A DNA stretch of 64,000 nucleotides from Paenibacillus yonginensis (GCF_001685395.1 NZ_CP014167.1:62001-126000); one strand, 5' to 3'; positions 1 through 8,970 are shown, counted from the stretch's first letter. Numbers and translations are program-made. Notes: a model not told the origin generated them from the sequence alone.

Positions 1-230
1 GCAGTACCGTTATTCTCGGCGATTTAAGCATCGGCGGCACGATCATCAAGGTAGAGGAGCTCGCCAATACGCTCCAGGTCTGCCTTGACAGCGGCGCTAA
101 AAAAGTACTGGTTCCTATTACGTCAGCTGTTGATCTCGGAACTGTCCCCTCGGAGCTGATCGGCTGCTTTAATATTATTTTTTACCAAACGGCTGAAGAT
201 GCGGTGTTTAAAGCTTTAGGGGTGGAGTAA
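1..230 (+). CDS. brxL: BrxL, BREX Lon-like ATPase/protease, C-terminal end only
   Basis: Only the last 75 codons are in the window; the frame starts at base 3 and ends in TAA at 228-230. The visible part reads as the end of a Lon-like protease domain, with a conserved beta strand (VILGDLSIGG), a helix (LDSGAKKVLVP) and the terminal FYQTAEDAVFKALGVE block that I recognise from BrxL proteins. BrxL is the Lon-like AAA+ component of type I BREX phage defence and is usually the last core gene of that operon, so the rest of the BREX genes should lie upstream of base 1. A small gene follows with no gap. The family call rests on a short segment, but its C-terminal signature is distinctive. Confidence 0.8.
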   Translation, partial: STVILGDLSIGGTIIKVEELANTLQVCLDSGAKKVLVPITSAVDLGTVPSELIGCFNIIFYQTAEDAVFKALGVE

Positions 231-497
231 ATGGAGAAGTTGGAGCGTATATTGACCGAGCTTGAATACGGTTTAGCTTATACTATTACCTTTGTTGAAT
301 CTGACGGTCGCGAGAAATGTTTTGATTTGTGGTTCGAAAAAGAAGATACGGCATACTGTTTGCAGGAGATCTATATAGAAAACGGGATACCAGAAGAACT
401 TGGCGAGATTTGTAGGTATCATAAAGCTGGGGTCATTAGGAAGTTGATGGAGTTTGCGGAGTGTGAGCGGTTTGTGATCAGGGAGTGGAATTCTTAG
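231..497 (+). CDS. Small unknown protein coupled to brxL (88 aa)
   Basis: The ATG follows the brxL stop codon directly (TAA-ATG), and a GGGGTGG ribosome site lies inside the brxL end, so translation is almost certainly coupled. The 88-aa product is acidic, with many Glu and Asp, several aromatic residues and four cysteines. It has no signal peptide and no membrane segment. I do not recognise the family. The predicted pattern is an N-terminal helix, two or three strands, then helices (roughly 45-85). Being last in the BREX transcript and directly before Wadjet, it may be an accessory or regulator of defence, but nothing in the sequence proves that. Coding is supported by the start context rather than by homology. 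Confidence 0.6.
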   Translation: MEKLERILTELEYGLAYTITFVESDGREKCFDLWFEKEDTAYCLQEIYIENGIPEELGEICRYHKAGVIRKLMEFAECERFVIREWNS

Positions 498-578
498 AAT
501 CAAAGAGGTAGAGGATAAGATAATTGATGTTCCATTATCTCCACTTACAAGATAATGCTATATCACAATTGAAATTTT

Positions 579-613
579 GTTCCCTAACATCTCCACGTTT
601 GGGAACTTTTTTT
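579..613 (+). terminator. Terminator after the BREX transcript
   Basis: GTTCCC (579-584) pairs with GGGAAC (601-606) across a 16-nt loop and is followed by seven T residues. The stem is short but the position, just after the last BREX-linked gene and before jetD, is right for a rho-independent terminator. Confidence 0.45.
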
Positions 614-738
614 ATTTTCGATAATTAGCAGGATATTGTTGAATATTGACGAAGACACAGGAAGTGGGAACTATCTCGATATTTACGAAGAACATAAGGT
701 TCCTGACAAATATGAGTCTAACCATTGGCTTATACTAA

Positions 739-758
739 CATTGTCAACCATTGTCAAC
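739..758 (+). repeat. Perfect tandem decimer ahead of jetD
   Basis: CATTGTCAAC occurs twice back to back (739-748 and 749-758). It lies just downstream of a TATACT hexamer at 731-736 and about 70 bp before the likely jetD start, a position where an operator could act. No regulator is identified. Confidence 0.5.
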
Positions 759-824
759 GTGTGCTGGCGAATTCAGCGAAACTTTCAACGTTCGTTATAC
801 AATGTACGGAACGGTGGCTGGAAA

Positions 825-1877
825 ATGATGCGATATAAACAAAAACTGATCGACTTTTTATGTGCTTTTTCCAAGGTAATGATCAGCCTATCGGAGTTGG
901 AGCAAGCATTCCAAGGTGAGCAGATTGACTACGAAACATTTGCCGGAATCGTAATGGAGCTTGAAAATGAGGGTAGTCTTGGAGCGGTCAAGTCACACGG
1001 CCGGAATGGAAAGCCGCTTTCGTTAGCCTATCACTACCGCATAAATAAACGGTTGCTGCAAGGAGAGTATGTTCGAGAACTGCATCAGTGGAGCACAAGA
1101 CTGCATCCTGACATTAGCCTGGATGCTTACTATCGCCTCAGCCCGGATATATGGCGTGCGGACCTGCCTTATATTGAACAGATCGATGCGTATTTAAAGC
1201 GGGGATCGAGGCCAACACGCCAAGCACCGGCTCCCGAACGCAGCTATGAGCTTGTTCAGGACGAGAAGTGGATTACGGACCACGGAGGACAAGCCTTGTT
1301 GGAGCGTCTAGGCATATGGGAGCAACTCCAGATTGTCCCGGTTAGCGATCCCTTGATGTTAGCGGTCAATCCTTCCATCGGATTTGCCAGCAAGAACCAC
1401 CTGCATCTTATTGTTGAGAACAAGTCGACATTCCAAGGGCTGATACCAGAGCTTCCGGGGATGGCCTTCTCCTCCTTGATTTTAGGCTATGGCCGGAAAA
1501 TTGTAGGGAACCTGGGGATGCTCAGTCTGCAGTACCCGGTTCAAAGCGCAGACCATGAACTTTACTATTTTGGAGATATCGATCTGGAAGGAATTATGAT
1601 CTGGTACGACCTTCATGTGAAGTTCGGGGTGAAGCTAGCGATGCCCTTCTACCTGGCATGCTTAGACAAGCCTTCGGCTAAAGGGAAGCAAAATCACCGA
1701 TTAAATGAAGAGGCTTTGCACGCCTTTATAAGTTTTTTCAACCAAGGGGAAGCCAATCGGATCAATGCCATGCTGGGTGAGGGATGTTATATCCCGCAAG
1801 AAACTCTGAAAAGTGAGGAATTGATTCGAGTTGGGAGGGAGACTGTATGGAGTCAAAAGGGATACCAATCGAATTGA
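825..1877 (+). CDS. jetD: Wadjet JetD, TOPRIM-type nuclease subunit
   Basis: JetD is the topoisomerase-VI-like nuclease of the Wadjet system, which cuts circular plasmids after the JetABC condensin-like complex has extruded them. From the ATG at 825 the protein is 350 aa. The C-terminal half carries the TOPRIM signature: the acidic Glu in IVENKSTF (about residue 198) and the DxD pair in YYFGDIDLEG (about 251 and 253). The N-terminal half looks like a winged-helix and DNA-binding region. The frame stays open to a TTG at 636, so a start up to 63 codons earlier is possible; I prefer 825 because the earlier residues are unlike the family and no ribosome site was seen there. It overlaps jetA by 31 nt. 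Confidence 0.82.
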   Translation: MMRYKQKLIDFLCAFSKVMISLSELEQAFQGEQIDYETFAGIVMELENEGSLGAVKSHGRNGKPLSLAYHYRINKRLLQGEYVRELHQWSTRLHPDISLDAYYRLSPDIWRADLPYIEQIDAYLKRGSRPTRQAPAPERSYELVQDEKWITDHGGQALLERLGIWEQLQIVPVSDPLMLAVNPSIGFASKNHLHLIVENKSTFQGLIPELPGMAFSSLILGYGRKIVGNLGMLSLQYPVQSADHELYYFGDIDLEGIMIWYDLHVKFGVKLAMPFYLACLDKPSAKGKQNHRLNEEALHAFISFFNQGEANRINAMLGEGCYIPQETLKSEELIRVGRETVWSQKGYQSN

Positions 1878-3394
1878 ATGACATAATGTCTGGCTTCCAA
1901 GAACGAATGGGCAAGCTTGCCCTGTTTGATCCGTTGTTCGAGTTGAGTCGGCAAAGGAAAACAGACCGTGGTGGGAAACAAGTGGCGATGATGGAATTGG
2001 GACTATTGACGCTGCTGTTCTTCTTTGAGAAAAAGCTGATGCGAAGCCGGAAGACCAGTGTGAAGGACTTGGTCGGCTTTCTAGCCGCTGTTCTGGAGGA
2101 CAAGTATGATCTCGATCAAGAAGAACTGGATGACATCGGACGAAGAATCATCCATGTGTTTCGCCCTTCCTCCGGACGTAAGCGGGAGTTTTCTTTTTTT
2201 CATTTGGGAACAGGGCAAGAAGGGGTTCATTATACGTCGATTTTGCGTACTGATTCGTATGATGTAGCGACCAATACCCAATATTACGCATTGGATGAGG
2301 ATGGTCTCGAACTGGTATTTGCTACTAAGGAGTTTTACTTGGAGTTTCAGTTGTCCATCCATCAGCTTTTGCTGCGCAAGCAGTTGGAAAAGGGGGAATT
2401 CCAGGGAGCACTGCGCCAAATCGATGAGATGATGATCGATGTGGAAACCTTACAAGACCGAATTGTCTCTTTGGAGCATGAAATTAAGAGAAGCATTGTT
2501 TCTGAAGAAACATTTGCCCGCTATCGCTCTCTTTTAGAGGATATTTATCTCAGACTGAAGCGTGAAAATGAAGAGTTTAACGAGCTCAGGGATTTTGTAA
2601 GGGAAACGAAGGATCGGATTTACGCTGAACGGGAACTTATGAAAAACCAACGGCCCTATGAGTTTATTGTTCGAATCGGTATCGAACTAGAAAAAGTGCA
2701 CAACGAACATACAAGACTGCTACAACAAAGTATGGAACTGGAGAGCAGCGCTCTTCGAGCTGCCAAAGAGTCACTCTATTACACGGGGATGAATGCGTTT
2801 AACTTTGAGCAAGATATTGCATCATTCCTATTCGGCACTCCCTTGCCAATTGAGGCGATGAAGGGAGTGGTAGCCCCGTTCTTGCATTTGGAACAGGTCA
2901 GGGTATGGTCGCCTCTTACGGTATTTGCCAAACAACAGCTTTCGGGACATGATGATGGGTCTGTTATTGAAGAAAGTCTTCTTGCTCTGGATGAGGAAGA
3001 GGAGAATTTTTCTTATCTGCGGAAGCGTAAAGAGCGTCTAGTCCAAGTGGTAGAAGCTCTTCTGCGTTGTTATGAGAAGTTAAATCGGGATGAAGTCCGG
3101 TTGAGTGAATTTATTGCGTATTTGGATCAGGATGAAGCTGCTGATCTCAAGAAGGAACGAGATTTTTACGATTGCTGGATTATTTTACATCAACGCAGCC
3201 CGATTCATCCGGTTATGGATGAAGTGAAATCCGGGGAATCGGACCAAAATCTTTATGAGGCGATCCGTTCTCAATTGCAGGGGAGAACGCTGATCATTCA
3301 GGAGACAGAGTGCATTCTTAGGGTTAATGAGCGTTACTCTATCCAAGAACTTATCATTCGGTTGGGAGGGGACCAGGATGAATTACACCGGTGA
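1847..3394 (+). CDS. jetA: Wadjet JetA, kleisin-like subunit
   Basis: In Wadjet, JetA is the kleisin that bridges the two JetC ATPase heads and binds JetB. This 515-aa protein begins at an ATG inside the end of jetD, behind GAGGGAG, and its end overlaps jetB by 17 nt. The N-terminal 100 residues look like a winged-helix kleisin segment, the middle (about 180-270) is strongly helical and charged with coiled-coil character (runs such as LQDRIVSLEHEIKRS), and a second helical block follows. It has no signal peptide or membrane span. The call rests mainly on position between JetD and JetB, length and helical kleisin-like build; the sequence itself is divergent, as is normal for JetA. Confidence 0.72.
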   Translation: MESKGIPIELNDIMSGFQERMGKLALFDPLFELSRQRKTDRGGKQVAMMELGLLTLLFFFEKKLMRSRKTSVKDLVGFLAAVLEDKYDLDQEELDDIGRRIIHVFRPSSGRKREFSFFHLGTGQEGVHYTSILRTDSYDVATNTQYYALDEDGLELVFATKEFYLEFQLSIHQLLLRKQLEKGEFQGALRQIDEMMIDVETLQDRIVSLEHEIKRSIVSEETFARYRSLLEDIYLRLKRENEEFNELRDFVRETKDRIYAERELMKNQRPYEFIVRIGIELEKVHNEHTRLLQQSMELESSALRAAKESLYYTGMNAFNFEQDIASFLFGTPLPIEAMKGVVAPFLHLEQVRVWSPLTVFAKQQLSGHDDGSVIEESLLALDEEEENFSYLRKRKERLVQVVEALLRCYEKLNRDEVRLSEFIAYLDQDEAADLKKERDFYDCWIILHQRSPIHPVMDEVKSGESDQNLYEAIRSQLQGRTLIIQETECILRVNERYSIQELIIRLGGDQDELHR

Positions 3395-4115
3395 TGAGGT
3401 CATGACTGCTTTCCGCATCTATGCGCAGCTGGCCAGAACCGGGGTAGCCGATAAGGAAAGTTTGCTACAGGTGGAGGCGGACGACCACATCCGAGGGCTT
3501 TTGGATCAGTTTGCCGCTGAAGTGGAATGTGTCGTGATGGGAGCGGGTGACCGCTTGATGCTGGTTCCGTTGGTTAGCCTGTCTCCTTTTCATATTACGA
3601 ATCAATCACTTAAGCGGATGTATCTACGCGGCAATGCGGTGAATGCAGAGTTGTACTTGATGTATGTGGCCATTATTGTGTTAATCGGTGCGTTTTACGA
3701 TAGTTATCAGACTACGGAAGCGACGCGTAATTTTCTTCAGATGGAAGAATGGATGAATATGGTTCAGCAACGGATCAACGGGCTGAAGGAGCATTCCGTA
3801 GAGGAATTAAAGGCGCTTAGTCAAGAGTATTCCTACCATTGGGCAGACATTATTGAGAAGTGGGATGCTATGGATGATGTGAAGGAGACAGCCAAGCGGC
3901 AGAGCGGTGCAACCATCAGCCGGATGAGCTTTCTTGATACGGTCCGGAAATTCATGCTCGATCAGGATTTGGTAAAACAAGTTGGACCCGATGAGTTGGA
4001 TTTGACGGAGAAAACGAAAATGATCGTGCAACGTTATTTTATGGAGAGGGAATATAATCGTGGCATTCTGGAATTTCTATATGGCCTTGAGCCGAAAAGG
4101 AAAGAGGAGGCTTAA
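3378..4115 (+). CDS. jetB: Wadjet JetB, kite-like subunit
   Basis: JetB is the small dimeric KITE-like protein that binds the JetA kleisin. I start it at the ATG at 3378, which follows GGGAGGGG with good spacing, giving 245 aa; an in-frame extension reaches back to 3327 but lies inside jetA. The N-terminal half reads as a winged-helix fold (TAFRIYAQLARTGVADKESL). The C-terminal half is helical and ends in a charged tail. The next gene starts 5 nt after the stop, so jetA, jetB and jetC must be translated from one message. The assignment is by operon position and size more than by motif. Confidence 0.7.
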   Translation: MNYTGDEVMTAFRIYAQLARTGVADKESLLQVEADDHIRGLLDQFAAEVECVVMGAGDRLMLVPLVSLSPFHITNQSLKRMYLRGNAVNAELYLMYVAIIVLIGAFYDSYQTTEATRNFLQMEEWMNMVQQRINGLKEHSVEELKALSQEYSYHWADIIEKWDAMDDVKETAKRQSGATISRMSFLDTVRKFMLDQDLVKQVGPDELDLTEKTKMIVQRYFMEREYNRGILEFLYGLEPKRKEEA

Positions 4116-4120
4116 ATCCG

Positions 4121-7100
4121 ATGCCTGTCATTTCAAAAATCCGATTTACGAATGTAATCTATGAGGGCGGAGCCAAGCGCTACAATGATTCCACTTTTTA
4201 TTTTGACGGTCATAACGGAGCGATAGTTCTGGAGAACGGGGGCGGGAAGACGGTATTCATTCAAACTGCGATTCAGGCTGTGCTGCCTCACAGTGATGTA
4301 GCGGGACGGAAGATGAAGGATACGCTCTCGCTTGAGAATGGCCCAGCCCATGTGGCGATTGAGTGGATATTGGCAGATAAACCCCGGCGCAGATACGCTG
4401 TTACCTGCGTGAGTTTGTTTATGAGTGCGACCGGGCTAGACTCGTTGCGTTATGTGTATGAGTATTCCGAAAATGACGATCATCGGCTGGGACTTCTACC
4501 TTTCACGAAAGAGATGGGCGGCGGAAAGCTCAGAGTAACGGAGAAGGGTGAGATTCAGGAGTATTATCAATCGATGCAGTCGAAGAATCCGCTGGTGGCC
4601 AAAACCTTTGATACGATTACGGGGTTTCAGAAATATATTGAAGAGCATTTTCATATCATCCAGTCGGAATGGGAGGCGATTATAAAGGTCAATTCCAGCG
4701 AGGGTGGGGTTGAGGCGTTTTTCGATGAATGTAAAACTTCATCTCAATTGGTAGACCGGCTGCTAATACCGACGATAGAAGAATCGATGGAAGGTTTCAA
4801 GCAGGGGACCTTTGCAGATTTGTTCCAGGTACAGCGTGAGGGATTTAAGCAGTATAAAGAGCTGAAGGAAAAAATCGAGGAAAATCGGCGTATCCTTGCG
4901 GAGTTGCACAAGTATGTAGCCGGCTATGAGATCCTGCATCGGGAACAGCTTAAGTATGAGGCGCTGCGGAAGGAAGCCAAAGCTTATCTCGATGTAGCGA
5001 TGAATGTCGAGCAGGAACAGCAGGCAGAGCAGGTCCGTCTTCAAGCACGTTTGGAGGATTGGGAACGAGAGTTCAGGCATTGGCGTAAAAGGGAGGTATC
5101 CCTTGCAATCGCCGATGAGAGACTGAAAGCTGGGGGATTGGAGACGGAGCTGCAGGCTATTGGAGATGAAAAAGAGCAACTAGAGGAACAAGCAGCTTCG
5201 GCGTCGCGTTACTACCACTCTCTGGAATATGCGGAGCAACGGGAGAAACTTCGGGAAGCGGAGCAGCGGATTACTTATCTGCAGCAGGAACTGGCTAAGG
5301 TGGCCCAGTCGCAGGATGAGGAGGAGCTTGAGCAGGCGTGGGAGCTTAACGGCCGGAAGCTTAAAGCATGGTTTGATCGGGAAGAAAAGCGTCTGTCCGA
5401 GTTGATGCAGGAGGTGCAGAAAGGGCTTGATACACTGAAGGAACAGAGGCAGGACGGCCTTCGCGAGCGGGATGCCGCTGTCCAGGAGCGGGAAATGCAG
5501 CTCCTTCGGATTCGTGGCTTGGATACACAGATTCAAATGATACAAGAGCAGCAGGGCGGGATTGCGCGGAGAATATTGTCCCAGCTGTCCTCGCAAACCG
5601 TTGAGCAGCAGATGCCATTGTGGCTCTCTGAACAGCAACTGCTGGAGCAGCAGGGTTTGGAGCAAACGAAGGCACTGCAGGAGCTGGACCGCAGGAAAGG
5701 CGAACTGCAACTGGAAGGTAAATCGGCTTCCGCAGATCAGCTTAAGATCAAAGAGGAGCTGACTGAGCTGCAGGCTTGGCGGGACCGCTACGAGCAGGAG
5801 CATCAACAGATAAAGGGGACATTGGCTGAGTTGCATCCCTCCTGGGAGCGGATGGCTTCTGTACATGACAAAACGGATTCGATTCGTGAAAAGTTGGCCG
5901 ACGGGTTAGGGATGAGAATGCGGCAGAAGCAGCAACTGCTTCACAAGGAACGGCTGGCATTCCGCTATGTAGATGATTACGAGGATCAAGAGGAGTTTTT
6001 CGCAGATCCTCAAGCCGCAAGACTAGCCGAGCAATGGAGCAACCAATTTTCGCTTTTGGAGACGGGGCTCCGCTATGCTTCTGCTGTGCCGGATTCGTCC
6101 GATGACAAGTTGCTATGGGCTGTGACGCTTGTGACGACTTCGCAGGAAAAGCCGCTTCTTATACGTAAGCTTGCCGAGACGGCCGATCAACTGCAGTATC
6201 CGATCCGCATCCTATCGACTCAGGAAGCGAAGGAATTGGTCAGTAGCACCCCGGTGGGTGGATCCCCTGCGGAGGCGGATGGCGCTTGGGTGGAGCCAGC
6301 CCATTGGAAAACTCTTCACGACCTAGACCGGTTTCAGGAATGGAAGAAGGAGATCATCCGGGAGGCAAAGGCTGCCGAACAGAACAGACGGGAGAAAGAG
6401 AACGAGCTTGAGGTATGGCGGGATGCTCAGAAGCTTGCGGAGAGGTTCTTCCGCAGTTATCCTTTGGCTGTCGTGCATGAGCAAGAACAGAGGCACGCGG
6501 AGCGATTGGAAATATTGAGGCGACTGGAGCAGAAGCTCGCGGATATCGAGCAGGATCTCCAACAACTGGAACGCAAGAAAGATGGGTTAGGTGAGGCCCA
6601 GCAATTGCTTTCCCAGCGTCAGCAGCATGTGGCTTATCAACTGGAGCAAGGGCAGCTCTATATGCTGCTTTCCGAGAAGTCGGCAAGGATTAAGGAAGAT
6701 TTGCTGCCTGCTCGTGAGACTCTCGAAAAGGCCGAACGATCGATAAACAGTTGGGAGCAGCGTTTGGAAGCTCTTGAGCGGGAGCTGAATCTGCAGGAGA
6801 ATCACCATGCTGATCTTCACGGGAAACTGCAACGGCTGCGGGAGGATGAACTGTATCCGGATATTCAGGATTGTCTACCGCTCCCCACGGATGAATCGAT
6901 TGTTCAGTTGCGCGAGGAACATAAGGGGCTTAACCTGAAGCGGCACCGCATCATGAAGGAGCGGTCGGAACTAGAGCAGGCACTTGAGCATCAACGTGAC
7001 CGGCAAGTGGAGGCTTCCAGACTGATGGAGCGCCTTGCGGCTGCATATGACGATCTGGATATGGAGCTAGAGCTTCCGTTGCATGTCGAGTCGAAAATAA

Positions 7101-8563
7101 AGGCCGCATTGGCGGAGCTTCGTACACTGGAGCAGCAGGTTCAGAGGGTCCGTGAAGCATGGGATCGGAAGGAGCGTGAACTGAGCGAGCAAAAAGTTAG
7201 GATCCGCATCCAGCAGGAGCAGTATGAGAAGGAATTTGATAACGAGCGACCGGTTATGTTTTTGGAGCCGCTTAGCCGCGTGCGCGAGAGGCAAGCAAAT
7301 GAACGACGGCAACAGGATGAAGCCCGCAAAGAACTTGATCGACTTCATAATGTAGTGGAACAAAGATTGAGCGAGACGCGCCGGGTTTTGCAATTGTGGA
7401 ACAGCTATCTCCGGGTGCATAAGTTGGATGATCCTTTTCTGAAGCTTTCTGATTCAGATGGAGATCTTACGCAAGAGATTGCATATCGTCTGGAGATCGG
7501 CAGTCAGGACGTGATCAGGCGCTTGGAACAGCAGCGGGAAGCCATCGGGAAGGAGCGGGACCGAGTTACTTCTAGCCGTCAGAGATTCCGGGAATTCTGT
7601 CAGCGACAGGTCCAGGATGTAAAGTTACGGGAGATGGCCGAGCGGGGAGTAGAAGCAAAGGACAATTATGAAGAGCTGCAGGAGTTCGAGGCGATGATGG
7701 GGGCAAGTATTCAGAAGGCCAATCAGATCGCTGAACTGCGGATGCAGACAGAGGACCAGAAGCTTCAACAGTTTATTACGCACATACAAGCCCATTTAAG
7801 ACAGATTGCACAAGAGCTACGTGAGTTGCCCAAGAGGACCCGGGTCCGAACCGAAAGCGGTAATAAGGAGATTTATGTTTTCCATGTTCCGGATTGGGAT
7901 GAGCAGGAGGGCAAGGAACGAATCCGTACCTATATCGAATGGATCATCTCACAGTTGGAGCACGTCAAGTACCGGGATGTGGATGGAATGGAGCAGTCGG
8001 CGGCAATCCGCAAGGATCTCGAGAGGTGGCTGGATGCCAAGCAGTTGCTGCAGAAAGTATTCCAGCAAGGCGCGGCTATACGCATCAGTTGCCGAAAAGT
8101 GAATAACGATCAACAGGTGACAGGGGCTACTTATTCCTGGGAGGAATCCAACCGCTGGTCAGGTGGTGAGAAGTGGAGCAAGAACATGACCTTGTTCCTT
8201 GGGATTCTGAATTATGTGGCGGAAAAGCGCCAGCATATTCATAGTCAGATGAAACGTCACCGTGCGGTCATTTTGGATAATCCGTTCGGCAAGGCTTCGA
8301 GTGAGCATGTTCTCAGCCCCGTATTCTATATCGCTGAGCAATTGGGCTTCCAAATGATTGCTTTAACCGCGCATGTGGAGGGCAAGTTCCTTCAGGATTA
8401 TTTTCCGGTCGTGTATAGCTGTCGCTTGCGTGCAGCAGCTGGCGGGGGAGGGAAGCAAATTGTCGATCCCCAGCAGCAGGTTCAACAGGCGTACTTCCGT
8501 GACCACGCTCCGGAATCGATGGACAGGATCGGGAGAGAGGGGCAACAACTTGAGTTGTTTTAG
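4121..8563 (+). CDS. jetC: Wadjet JetC, SMC/MukB-like ATPase
   Basis: JetC is the SMC-like motor of Wadjet, which extrudes DNA loops and lets JetD recognise small circles. This 1480-aa protein has the full SMC layout. The Walker A (LENGGGKT, about 37-44) lies near the N terminus. A very long Glu/Gln/Arg-rich coiled coil (about 240-1270) is broken by a globular hinge near 600-720. The ABC signature SGGE is near 1347-1350, and Walker B (AVILDN) near 1382-1387, then an H-loop (LTAH, near 1418). The Walker B reads Asp-Asn where SMC ATPases normally have Asp-Glu. An AGGAGG site precedes the ATG by about 11 nt. Several long frames on the opposite strand are shadows of its codon bias. Confidence 0.88.
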   Translation: MPVISKIRFTNVIYEGGAKRYNDSTFYFDGHNGAIVLENGGGKTVFIQTAIQAVLPHSDVAGRKMKDTLSLENGPAHVAIEWILADKPRRRYAVTCVSLFMSATGLDSLRYVYEYSENDDHRLGLLPFTKEMGGGKLRVTEKGEIQEYYQSMQSKNPLVAKTFDTITGFQKYIEEHFHIIQSEWEAIIKVNSSEGGVEAFFDECKTSSQLVDRLLIPTIEESMEGFKQGTFADLFQVQREGFKQYKELKEKIEENRRILAELHKYVAGYEILHREQLKYEALRKEAKAYLDVAMNVEQEQQAEQVRLQARLEDWEREFRHWRKREVSLAIADERLKAGGLETELQAIGDEKEQLEEQAASASRYYHSLEYAEQREKLREAEQRITYLQQELAKVAQSQDEEELEQAWELNGRKLKAWFDREEKRLSELMQEVQKGLDTLKEQRQDGLRERDAAVQEREMQLLRIRGLDTQIQMIQEQQGGIARRILSQLSSQTVEQQMPLWLSEQQLLEQQGLEQTKALQELDRRKGELQLEGKSASADQLKIKEELTELQAWRDRYEQEHQQIKGTLAELHPSWERMASVHDKTDSIREKLADGLGMRMRQKQQLLHKERLAFRYVDDYEDQEEFFADPQAARLAEQWSNQFSLLETGLRYASAVPDSSDDKLLWAVTLVTTSQEKPLLIRKLAETADQLQYPIRILSTQEAKELVSSTPVGGSPAEADGAWVEPAHWKTLHDLDRFQEWKKEIIREAKAAEQNRREKENELEVWRDAQKLAERFFRSYPLAVVHEQEQRHAERLEILRRLEQKLADIEQDLQQLERKKDGLGEAQQLLSQRQQHVAYQLEQGQLYMLLSEKSARIKEDLLPARETLEKAERSINSWEQRLEALERELNLQENHHADLHGKLQRLREDELYPDIQDCLPLPTDESIVQLREEHKGLNLKRHRIMKERSELEQALEHQRDRQVEASRLMERLAAAYDDLDMELELPLHVESKIKAALAELRTLEQQVQRVREAWDRKERELSEQKVRIRIQQEQYEKEFDNERPVMFLEPLSRVRERQANERRQQDEARKELDRLHNVVEQRLSETRRVLQLWNSYLRVHKLDDPFLKLSDSDGDLTQEIAYRLEIGSQDVIRRLEQQREAIGKERDRVTSSRQRFREFCQRQVQDVKLREMAERGVEAKDNYEELQEFEAMMGASIQKANQIAELRMQTEDQKLQQFITHIQAHLRQIAQELRELPKRTRVRTESGNKEIYVFHVPDWDEQEGKERIRTYIEWIISQLEHVKYRDVDGMEQSAAIRKDLERWLDAKQLLQKVFQQGAAIRISCRKVNNDQQVTGATYSWEESNRWSGGEKWSKNMTLFLGILNYVAEKRQHIHSQMKRHRAVILDNPFGKASSEHVLSPVFYIAEQLGFQMIALTAHVEGKFLQDYFPVVYSCRLRAAAGGGGKQIVDPQQQVQQAYFRDHAPESMDRIGREGQQLELF

Positions 8564-8712
8564 TGTGATTTTACAGAGAGCCTGCTGCCACCCGGTACAA
8601 TCAAATAACCAAATTCACTAAAAGCTTTAACCAAGCTTATTATTGATGTGAATTTGATGTAGATCATCAACAGGAACGCACTGAGATATACTTTCCATAA
8701 CGAATATGACTG

Positions 8713-8752
8713 GAAATAAAGTGAAATAAAGCGAAATAAAGCGAAATAAAGT
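8713..8752 (+). repeat. Four tandem copies of a decimer
   Basis: The unit GAAATAAAGY is repeated four times without gaps (8713-8722, 8723-8732, 8733-8742, 8743-8752), with only the last base changing between C and T. The 10-bp period is close to one helical turn, so the copies face the same side of the DNA. Confidence 0.85.
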
Positions 8753-8920
8753 ATAGCATATTGATAACAGATCAGATTTTACTGTGGAGTATTGCCGCAT
8801 ACGGTATGTTGGAGCGAGTGGTTTTGTTGGTAAGGGATTAATGTAGAAAAATTGATGTAGAGAACAAGCAAAGTCGTCTCGAAGCCTAATAAGCCATGTT
8901 TATTTAAGTCATATTACAAG

Positions 8921-8970
8921 CCAGGCAAATTTATGAGTGGATCTCTGAATTTGCCTGGTTTATTTATTTG
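8921..8970 (+). terminator. Hairpin terminator
   Basis: An 11-bp perfect stem (CCAGGCAAATT at 8921-8931 with AATTTGCCTGG at 8948-8958) with a 16-nt loop is followed by a T-rich run. It lies about 360 bp behind jetC and may be the end of the Wadjet transcript or of a lost gene. Confidence 0.6.

Larger units (their letters stand above)
498..824 (+). other. Leader region between the BREX end and Wadjet
   Basis: This stretch has no convincing separate gene. It holds a terminator-like hairpin at 579-613, a TATACT hexamer at 731-736 that could be a -10 box, and a perfect tandem decimer at 739-758. The jetD frame is open from a TTG at 636, but the residues encoded before 825 do not look like the start of a JetD domain, so I treat them as leader. 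Confidence 0.45.

Noticed and set aside
5180..5866. Long minus-strand frames inside jetC (such as 5180-5866, 5748-6020, 6354-6686)
   Set aside because: They mirror the codon bias of the Gln/Glu/Leu-rich coiled coil, have no ribosome sites and lie fully inside a well-supported gene.
8713..8752. CRISPR array
   Set aside because: The 10-bp units follow each other without spacers; no repeat-spacer pattern or cas gene is seen here or elsewhere in the window.
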